Shown: positions 53,138-60,079 of the stretch, piece after piece | Numbering within the stretch: the stretch's first letter is position 1 | Layout of the letters: every line of letters starts with the position of its first letter | DNA from: an uncultured Porphyromonadaceae bacterium | GTDB taxonomy: Bacteria; Bacteroidota; Bacteroidia; Bacteroidales; Barnesiellaceae_A | Direction of reading: 5' to 3' | DNA: 64,000 bases | Assembly: GCA_900538705.1 (NCBI GenBank) | Contig: UPZG01000003.1 | Location: 127,171 to 191,170 of the forward strand | Made by a program: the position numbers and the translations under genes | Notes under the pieces: model-generated | Told to the model about the DNA's origin: nothing | Database searches by the model: none | The model's input: only the letters and a program-made list of their open reading frames with translations

Positions 53138-53416
53138 ATGATAACCAGCAAAAAAAATGAAAGCGAAGAGCAGACGGTCGTATTGAGAACATTTACATCT
53201 GACTTTGAGGCAAATTTGGTACGTGCCAAGTTGCAAGAGGCAGGTATTCCGTGTATGTTGGCCGACGAGTTTTTTTCGAGTCTTTACCCTCTTACAACCG
53301 TGGGAACTATCCGGTTGATGGTGTTCAACAAGGATGTAGAGAAAGCGCTGGCTATTTTGAATGATACGGCAGGTGACGGTGGCAGTAATACGCCTCCTGC
53401 CGATACTCCTTTATAA
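53138..53416 (+). CDS. DUF2007 small protein
   Basis: 92 residues. Core VVLRTFTSDFEANLVRAKLQ, then EAGIPCMLADEFFSSLYPL and VGTIRLMVFNKDVEKALAIL, matches the DUF2007 fold, a small ferredoxin-like domain proposed to be signal-related. The tail is disordered (GDGGSNTPPADTPL). GTG at 53135 is also possible, but ATG at 53138 is used. It follows the DnaJ-like gene by 22 bases. Confidence 0.8.
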   Translation: MITSKKNESEEQTVVLRTFTSDFEANLVRAKLQEAGIPCMLADEFFSSLYPLTTVGTIRLMVFNKDVEKALAILNDTAGDGGSNTPPADTPL

Positions 53417-53438
53417 TAATCATAAAATTTTTCTTCTT

Positions 53439-54065
53439 ATGGAAGCATGTAAAGGCAATACTACAATAGGAGTATTTATAGATGGCGGATACTATGCCAA
53501 GGTAAATGAGTCCCTTATGGGGAAGGCAGGTTTGAGGATAAATCTTACCCGGTTATTCGATTTTATCTGTTCACGTGTGGCTATGTTATCGGGCAGCCGG
53601 CGCCAAGACAGTCTCATTACGGAGTGCCATTATTTTAGAGGCAGGTATCGTGCTACCGATGCCGCCGAGTTAGATCTTTTGTATGAGGAGCGTGCTTTTG
53701 AAGACTCTTTGATAGAAAATGATGTTGTCTTTCACTACAAGCATCTTCGTAAATTTGTATCGGGGGGTGAGACCGATATCATGGAGAAAGGTATCGATGT
53801 ATGGTTTGCTCTTGAAGCGTACGAATTGTCTATGATACGCCAGTTTGATTATGTAGTTCTTGTTACAGGCGATGCCGACCATGAAATGTTGGCTCGCAAA
53901 CTCAATGCGGTAAAGATAAAGACTGTGTTGCTTACGTGGAATCTGGATAGTCACTCGTCGACTTCGCGGTTGTTGCATGATGAGGCATGGCATCATATAG
54001 AGCTGAAGAACGAATGCAGGAAAGATGCCTCCTTGATGATGAGAATTTGTGATAAGGTGTTGTAA
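53439..54065 (+). CDS. NYN-domain (LabA/DUF88-like) putative ribonuclease
   Basis: 208 residues. The NYN/PIN-like fold is indicated by TTIGVFIDGGYYAKVNES with the first catalytic Asp, the KGIDVWFALEAYELSMIRQF helix, and VVLVTGDADHEMLARKLN with the second acidic pair. Related proteins are metal-dependent RNases or act in RNA turnover. The longest frame starts at 53361 within the DUF2007 gene; ATG at 53439, 22 bases after that stop, is preferred. It is last in the three-gene operon. Confidence 0.85.
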   Translation: MEACKGNTTIGVFIDGGYYAKVNESLMGKAGLRINLTRLFDFICSRVAMLSGSRRQDSLITECHYFRGRYRATDAAELDLLYEERAFEDSLIENDVVFHYKHLRKFVSGGETDIMEKGIDVWFALEAYELSMIRQFDYVVLVTGDADHEMLARKLNAVKIKTVLLTWNLDSHSSTSRLLHDEAWHHIELKNECRKDASLMMRICDKVL

Positions 54066-54138
54066 TATCTTAGTCGGTCGCAATACCTATTGGGGCTTTG
54101 CAACCGACATATATTTTGATAAATCGTACAAGAAATGA

Positions 54139-54174
54139 CACAAGAGCTGCAATGGATTTGGCACAGCTCTTGTG
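54139..54174 (-). terminator. Hairpin terminator of the DUF1893-receptor gene
   Basis: CACAAGAGCTG (54139-54149) pairs perfectly with CAGCTCTTGTG (54164-54174). It sits between the two convergent operons. Confidence 0.75.
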
Positions 54175-54176
54175 GC

Positions 54177-56519
54177 TTAAAAGTTGATATTGATTCCACC
54201 CATGCAGGTAGCTCGAGGCATGGGATATCCGGCAATGATTTCGTACTGTTGTGCCAGCAGATTTTCGCCTCGAATCCATATTTCCAACCAACGCATGGCA
54301 CGGAATGAGGCTTGCATGTTCCACAAAATGAAATTCTCTTTTGTTTCGTTTCCTTGTCCGTTGCTCTTTACCGATGTGTAAAGGCCGGCTACGTATTGTA
54401 TCCCTGTTGATACACTCCAGCGGTCGTGCTTGAAGTTGCCTCCGAGATATAATTTGTGCTCAGGAGCAGCAAGTATAGGGTTCTCCATGTGCAAGAAGCT
54501 GTAATTGGCATTTACCGACCATTGGTTGTTTATTCGGTAAGCGCCCTCTATTTCTGCACCGGTGTTGTTTATTTGGCCTGTATTTTGGTTGAGCTTTCCA
54601 CTACCGTTGGGATTTGGGAGGGTCATGATGAGGTTTTTGCCGTCGATATAGAAGATGTTTACGCCGTATGTGAGCTGTCCGTTTAAGAGTTGTTGAGCGA
54701 ATGATACTTCATAGTTCCACAAGCTTTCGGGGCGTAAGTCTGGATTTTGCGGCGGAAACATATACATCTCTCGTATGGTGGGGTTACGGAAACCCTTGCT
54801 AGCTATAGCTTTCATTTCAATGTCGTGGGGTAGATGCAGTGATATACCGGCTTGTGGTACCCATTCAGTGCCGGTTTGGCTGTGATGGTCTATCCTGGCT
54901 CCGGCATCTATGGTGATCCATCGGCCTATGTTCTGTCTGAAATCGACATACGCAGCGATTTCATCTTGCGTGATATCTACGATGGGGTCGTCTGTTCCAG
55001 CAAGGTTACCGCTTACGTAGCGATTTAGAGCCGAGCCGCCGAAGTGAAAATAGTCGATTCCTATGGTAACTCGGTTCCCTGTAAAGAACTGTGCGCTTTG
55101 GTAAAGCGATACGCCCATCATGTCGTCGTGCGATATAAAGCGATACTCCTTGGGGTTGTTAGAGTCGTTGGGATTGGGTGTATAACCGTCGTTTATCCAA
55201 TGGTCTCCCCAATTGTAGAACAGGCTGGCAGCACCCGAGGTCCACCCGTAGTCGTTTTCTACGGCTACCGAAGTCATGCCTCTTGTGATGCGTTGGTCGG
55301 CATCGGCGAGAGGTGTCATGGTACTGCCGGGTTGTGATGCATTGAAATGGGTAACGTTGACATCGGCACGGGCATGCCAATATTTAGAAAATTCATATCC
55401 CAATTTCACGTATCCGCCATATTGTTCAAAGTTCATGTCGGGTCTATGCCCGTCGGTACGGTTATACGATACGCTTGCGACGCTGGTAAAACGTCCCTTG
55501 CGTACACGGTTGGTAGCTTCTGTTTCCAGTGTATTGAATGAGCCGTATCCGGCGTGAATGTGAGTGTTTACCCCCTCTTCCTGCATGCGTCGGGTTACAA
55601 TATTGATAACGCCTCCCATGGAGTTTGAACCATATAGCATCGATGCGGGGCCACGGACTACTTCTATCTTCTCGGCCAACATCGTCTGGTAGGCGTCGGC
55701 AATGGGATGTCCCATCAGTCCCATATATTGAGGATGTCCGTCTATGAGTACCATTAGTTGTCCTGAGCTACCGCTCAATCCTCGTAACGATATGCCGCCG
55801 GCAGCACCGTCTGACACACCATATCCCATGATGCCTCGCGCGGTAGTGAAGAGCCCCGGCACTTGCATCGAGAGAATAGGGAGGAGTGAGGGTTGCATTG
55901 TCTGTTCTATTGTCTGTCGGTTGATGACCGATACTGTCATGGGTAGGAGGCGCATGTCGGTAGCATTGCGGGTGCCGGTGACTACAACCTCTTTGATAGT
56001 ATCGCCTGCTATGGCTTGACTGTTGTCGCTTTGGGCACGGCTTTGTAACGGCGATATGCCTACCATGCAGGCCAATAGAGCTGTAGCAGTATTTTTTGAC
56101 AGTTTCAACTTGGCAATAAAGACTTTTACTCGATTATATATCTCTTGCGGGGTGTGTAGCTGTTTACATGCACTCTCCATGGGGCACAATCCGGTTTTGT
56201 CACGGTTTTCTATATAGGGAGTTTCTCGGTTGTAGTGTACACAGATGCCTTTCTCACGTAGTAGAGATAGAGCTTCGGTACTTATTACGTCGGCATATAA
56301 TTCTTTTACACCACCTATGGCTAAAAGGGCGGCCGACGCCTTTCCTACAATTTTATCGGCGACATATGCGTCGGCAAGTATTTCGGGAGTATTCTGATAA
56401 AGTTCATATAAGTCGGCAACACCTCTGCGGTTAAAGGTACGTATATCGTCATCTTTTTTTATCACGCACGAATATTGGCCAGAGTGCAGCAGTGTTGCCA
56501 CTTTTTCTATTTCGGTCAT
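54177..56519 (-). CDS. DUF1893 domain fused in frame to a TonB-dependent receptor
   Basis: 780 residues from the ATG at 56519, which overlaps the stop of the upstream gene as ATGA. Residues 1-125 match DUF1893, a cytosolic deaminase-fold domain: NRRGVADLYEL, AYVADKIVGKASAALLA, LYADVISTEALSLL, NRDKTGLCPMESA. Residues 139-163 (KLSKNTATALLACMVGISPL...) are a normal Sec signal peptide, but in the middle of the chain. Residues 170-780 are a complete small receptor: TonB box DTIKEVVVTGTR, plug with VRGPASMLYGSNSMGGVINI, barrel ending GGININF. A TTG codon at 56108-56106, exactly before the signal peptide, could start a separate 643-residue receptor. So this is either a fusion by loss of a stop codon or two nested products. 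The substrate is not evident. Confidence 0.85.
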   Translation of the reverse strand: MTEIEKVATLLHSGQYSCVIKKDDDIRTFNRRGVADLYELYQNTPEILADAYVADKIVGKASAALLAIGGVKELYADVISTEALSLLREKGICVHYNRETPYIENRDKTGLCPMESACKQLHTPQEIYNRVKVFIAKLKLSKNTATALLACMVGISPLQSRAQSDNSQAIAGDTIKEVVVTGTRNATDMRLLPMTVSVINRQTIEQTMQPSLLPILSMQVPGLFTTARGIMGYGVSDGAAGGISLRGLSGSSGQLMVLIDGHPQYMGLMGHPIADAYQTMLAEKIEVVRGPASMLYGSNSMGGVINIVTRRMQEEGVNTHIHAGYGSFNTLETEATNRVRKGRFTSVASVSYNRTDGHRPDMNFEQYGGYVKLGYEFSKYWHARADVNVTHFNASQPGSTMTPLADADQRITRGMTSVAVENDYGWTSGAASLFYNWGDHWINDGYTPNPNDSNNPKEYRFISHDDMMGVSLYQSAQFFTGNRVTIGIDYFHFGGSALNRYVSGNLAGTDDPIVDITQDEIAAYVDFRQNIGRWITIDAGARIDHHSQTGTEWVPQAGISLHLPHDIEMKAIASKGFRNPTIREMYMFPPQNPDLRPESLWNYEVSFAQQLLNGQLTYGVNIFYIDGKNLIMTLPNPNGSGKLNQNTGQINNTGAEIEGAYRINNQWSVNANYSFLHMENPILAAPEHKLYLGGNFKHDRWSVSTGIQYVAGLYTSVKSNGQGNETKENFILWNMQASFRAMRWLEIWIRGENLLAQQYEIIAGYPMPRATCMGGININF

Positions 56520-57910
56520 AAAGTGTTTTGTTTCAGTTGTTCCACATATCGGTCTATGCGATGCAGCTCTTGGGGTATGTTTATGCGTTGCGGACAGTGG
56601 GCGATACATTGCCCACAACCAATGCAGTGATTGGCTTGGCGCAACTTGGGTACACTACGGTCGTACCCTATAAGATATGCACGTCGAGCCTGTTTGTAGC
56701 CGGGAGCTTGCGACGAGGTTGCGATATGTCCCTCGTTGAGGCATTTGTTGTAGTGCAACAGGATGGCCGGTATGTCTATCCCATAGGGACATGGCATACA
56801 ATATTTGCAGTCGTTACATGGAATGGTATCAAACTCCATCATTTGTGTAGCGACGCTTTGTAAGAAGTTAAACTCCTCGTCGGTAAGAGGCTGTAAGGGT
56901 GAGTAGGTACGCAGGTTGTCTTCGAGATGCTCCATACGAGTCATACCGCTCAGTACAGTAAGGATGTTTGGGAAGCTGCCTGCAAAGCGGAAAGCCCACG
57001 AAGCAACGCTTTTTTCTGGTTGGCGTTCCTTGAATCGTGCTACAATATTGTCGGGCACGTTTGAGAGGCGTCCGCCCAATAGCGGTTCCATGATGACGGC
57101 GGGAATATTCCGTTTTTCCAGTTCGGCATACAGATATTCGGCATCGGTGTTGCGGGGATTGATTTGTTTGGCATATTTCCAGTCCAAATAGTTGAGTTGT
57201 ATCTGTACAAAATCCCATTTGTATTCTTCTTGTCGCGACAGCAGGTAGTCGAATACGGCAACATCGCCATGATAGGAGAACCCAAGGTTACGAATGCGGC
57301 CGGCTTGTCGTTCTTCAAGTAGAAAATCCAATACGCCGTTGCGTATATAACGGTTTTCAAACTCTTCCATGCCTCCCATTCCTATTCCATGCAGGAGCAG
57401 ATAGTCGATATAGTCTACCTGTAGTTCCTTCATGGAGTTGTGATACATGGCTATAGAAGCCTCACGACTCCATGTCGATGGAGAGAAATTAGATAGTTTG
57501 GTGGCTATGAAGTAGCTTTCGCGTGGATGACGACTTAGTGCTATGCCTGTAGCACGTTCAGAAAAGCCTTGGCAGTAAGCAGGTGATGTGTCGAAATAGT
57601 TTACTCCATGCGCGATGGCGTAGTCGACCATCTCGTTGACCAACTCTTGGTCTATCCCTTCGTTACCCTCGCGGGCGCTGCGGCCACCGGTCGATGGCAG
57701 GCGCATCATTCCAAAGCCGAGTAACGATACTTGTTCGCCTGTCTTGGGATTGGTGCGATAGGTCATTGTGCCGGTTGGTTCTCCTTCACTTCCGGCTTTT
57801 TGTGTAGGGTTGCCGGTGCAGGCGGCAAGTCCTGCTGTAGCGGCTCCTGCGATACCTAATTTCTTCAGAAAATCGCGACGGGTTATCTCTTTTTTATGTA
57901 TGTTGTCCAT
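56516..57910 (-). CDS. Tat-exported lipoprotein aldo/keto reductase with ferredoxin motifs
   Basis: 464 residues. The N-terminus has a perfect twin-arginine signal (EITRRDFLKKLGIAGAATAG) directly followed by a lipobox LAAC-TGN, so it is predicted to fold with its cofactors in the cytosol, cross by Tat and stay lipid-anchored. Residues about 60-340 form the aldo/keto reductase barrel (LLGFGMMRLP, GVNYFDTSPAYCQG with the catalytic Asp/Tyr, DYLLLHG, RNLGFSYHG). The C-terminus has cysteine motifs CNDCKYCMPCPYGIDIP and CIGCGQCIAHCPQRINIP for iron-sulfur clusters. It begins ten bases after the polyferredoxin stop and overlaps the next gene by four bases. The longer frame to 57943 is not used. Confidence 0.9.
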   Translation of the reverse strand: MDNIHKKEITRRDFLKKLGIAGAATAGLAACTGNPTQKAGSEGEPTGTMTYRTNPKTGEQVSLLGFGMMRLPSTGGRSAREGNEGIDQELVNEMVDYAIAHGVNYFDTSPAYCQGFSERATGIALSRHPRESYFIATKLSNFSPSTWSREASIAMYHNSMKELQVDYIDYLLLHGIGMGGMEEFENRYIRNGVLDFLLEERQAGRIRNLGFSYHGDVAVFDYLLSRQEEYKWDFVQIQLNYLDWKYAKQINPRNTDAEYLYAELEKRNIPAVIMEPLLGGRLSNVPDNIVARFKERQPEKSVASWAFRFAGSFPNILTVLSGMTRMEHLEDNLRTYSPLQPLTDEEFNFLQSVATQMMEFDTIPCNDCKYCMPCPYGIDIPAILLHYNKCLNEGHIATSSQAPGYKQARRAYLIGYDRSVPKLRQANHCIGCGQCIAHCPQRINIPQELHRIDRYVEQLKQNTL

Positions 57911-57920
57911 AATAGGTCTC

Positions 57921-59465
57921 TTATAATTCGCGGTGTAATTCAATTCCTTCTACATATATGGCGCTGAAAGGACGCGCGGGACATAAGTTCTCGCATGCTC
58001 CACAACCAATGCATCGCTCGGTATTGATGGCGGGAACTTTTACGGTAGGCCGTTGCTGGTCGTCTCCTGCACCACCCCGGTAGCGGTGTCGCCCATGGAA
58101 TGGAACCATCTGAATAGCACCTGTGGGACAATGGCGGGCACAGTTGCCACATTCGACGCCATCGGTCAAAGGTATGCAGTTGGCCTTTATCCATACGGCA
58201 TGACCTATCTGAATGGCCGATTTCTCTGCCGGGGTTATGGGACGAATAGCCCCGGCTGGGCATACCTCTGAGCATTTTGTACATTCAGGTCGGCAATATC
58301 CACGTTCATATGACATCTCGGGTTGCATCAATTTGGTCAGCTCGGTAGAGGGTCGTAGCACACCGTTGGGGCATACCGATACACACAGTTGGCATGCTGT
58401 GCAGTGTTGGGCAAAGTGTTGTGCTCCTATTGCTCCGGCTGGTACAATGGCACGTCTGCGATGAGGTGGTTGCTTTTCTTCGATGATGGCAAGTCCGCCG
58501 TCAACTTTCTTTTCTTGAGCTTTTAGAGCGGCAGTTGTTGCAAGTATGGCCGTAGTTGCAAGGAAGCTGCGTCGGGCATTGTCTATTTGTGCCTCGCTCA
58601 CTTGTGGCGTGTCGGTAGTATGTTTCTTGGTTTGTGGTTGGGGCTGATGGCGTGTATGGGTATAACCGATGGCTTTTGTATGACAAGCTTCTATGCAGTC
58701 CATACAGCTTACGCAGCGACTGTAATCTATTTGGTGGTTCTTTGAGTCGATACAAGCGGACTTGCAATTGCGGGCGCATAATCCGCAGTTGATACACTTG
58801 TCGGTATTTATCGCTGGTTTCAGCCACGAAAAACGCGATAAAAATCCAAGTATTGTACCTACCGGGCAAATGGTGTTGCAATAGGTGCGGCCATTACGCC
58901 ATGCCAATACGGCGATAATGATAACCGTGGCGACGGCGATGGCAAATGTTGTGGTGCTTTTTATCCAAACCTCGGTTGAATAGAAGGCATAACTGTCGAC
59001 ACGTTCGGCTATGTAAGCCAGCAAGTTGTTTCCCCATTGGTAGAGTGGAGCAAATAGGTTGCTTGCAATACGGCCGTATGAACTGTATGGAGCAAGTAGA
59101 GCTACAAAAGAACCAATACCGCCTATCAAAGCTATTACAAAGAGTACGAGTACTCCGTAGCGCAGCCAATTCTTGGCTGGCGAGTATGAGTAGCGATTCT
59201 TGCGTTTCATTTTGCCGAAGTGGGCTACGATGTCTTGAAACACTCCCAAAGGACAAATAACTGAGCAGTAAATACGCCCAAATATCAATGTCAGAGCCAC
59301 AAGCGCTATTACGATACCTACGTTGAGCGATAAGAGGGCTGGCAGGAATTGTATCTTAGCCATCCAACCGAACCAATGATGTATCGTCCCCGTAAAATCG
59401 AGAAACAGCAGTGTAATGAAGACGAAAAAAAATAGGGCGACAAAAATTCTTATTTTCCGTAACAT
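57921..59465 (-). CDS. Membrane polyferredoxin with NapH-like helices and an internal Tat motif
   Basis: 514 residues. Residues 1-220: about four membrane helices with the paired CxxxCP motifs YCSVICPLGVF and YCNTICPVGTIL of NapH/CcoG-type electron carriers. Residues about 225-275: two ferredoxin motifs CINCGLCARNC and CVSCMDCIEACH. Residues about 300-325: NARRSFLATTAILATTAAL, a twin-arginine motif followed by a hydrophobic stretch. Residues about 360-510: four more motif groups, CTACQLCVSVCP, CTKCSEVCP, CGNCARHCP and CIGCGACENLCP. The layout suggests that the second ferredoxin half is moved to the periplasm. The chosen start MLRKIRIFV follows the promoter at 59526; the longer frame overlaps that promoter. 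Confidence 0.88.
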   Translation of the reverse strand: MLRKIRIFVALFFFVFITLLFLDFTGTIHHWFGWMAKIQFLPALLSLNVGIVIALVALTLIFGRIYCSVICPLGVFQDIVAHFGKMKRKNRYSYSPAKNWLRYGVLVLFVIALIGGIGSFVALLAPYSSYGRIASNLFAPLYQWGNNLLAYIAERVDSYAFYSTEVWIKSTTTFAIAVATVIIIAVLAWRNGRTYCNTICPVGTILGFLSRFSWLKPAINTDKCINCGLCARNCKSACIDSKNHQIDYSRCVSCMDCIEACHTKAIGYTHTRHQPQPQTKKHTTDTPQVSEAQIDNARRSFLATTAILATTAALKAQEKKVDGGLAIIEEKQPPHRRRAIVPAGAIGAQHFAQHCTACQLCVSVCPNGVLRPSTELTKLMQPEMSYERGYCRPECTKCSEVCPAGAIRPITPAEKSAIQIGHAVWIKANCIPLTDGVECGNCARHCPTGAIQMVPFHGRHRYRGGAGDDQQRPTVKVPAINTERCIGCGACENLCPARPFSAIYVEGIELHREL

Positions 59466-59525
59466 GCAGTTGGCGATTGTATTGTTAATATGTATAAGGT
59501 ATTTTTTATAGCAGTCTCTTCTCTG

Positions 59526-59556
59526 CAAAAATAGTATAATCATCTCATGTTGCCAA
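59526..59556 (-). promoter_or_regulatory. Promoter of the polyferredoxin-reductase-receptor operon
   Basis: On the minus strand, TTG at 59556-59554 and TATTTTTG at 59533-59526, spaced 20 bases. Leader of about 55 bases. Confidence 0.6.
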
Positions 59557-60079
59557 TTTTTTGTTTTTGGATGTGTAGAGATTGCGAGACCGTTTGCATA
59601 GGGTAGACTGAGTGTATACCAATAGGCTATCTATCTTCAAATTTTGAGTAATTGTAGAGCCTCTACTTGTATGTTACAAAGATAAGTTGCAATGTCGGCT
59701 TTTCTATTATATCTATTACGGGAATTTGTAACGAAATTACTGCATGATTTGTCTATTGCATCATATAGAAAAGGTTGTAGAGTGTTTTTTAACAGTAGAA
59801 ATAGTATATAACGTTTACTTGTGGTAAATAGTTTCGAACAATAACTTATATAGTCAATAGCGTAATAAATTTTGAAAACTTTTTATGGCTGTATTTTTAT
59901 AATATACTGAAAATCAGATGTATTGTATGTTGTTTTGGGAAACTTTGTTTTTAAGCATAAAAAATTTATTGCTCTATTTGGTACATCGCACGATTATTTT
60001 GCGTAAACTTGCAACACTTTTCCGGTAAGTTTATATTACCTTCTATCTATCGAATAATTAATACTTTATAATTTTTGTC
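59557..60079. other. Divergent AT-rich intergenic region
   Basis: No gene is seen. A weak -7 (TAAACTTG at 60004-60011) may serve nrdJ. I looked for a cobalamin riboswitch, plausible before a B12-dependent enzyme, and saw no B12-box or matching core. Confidence 0.4.
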
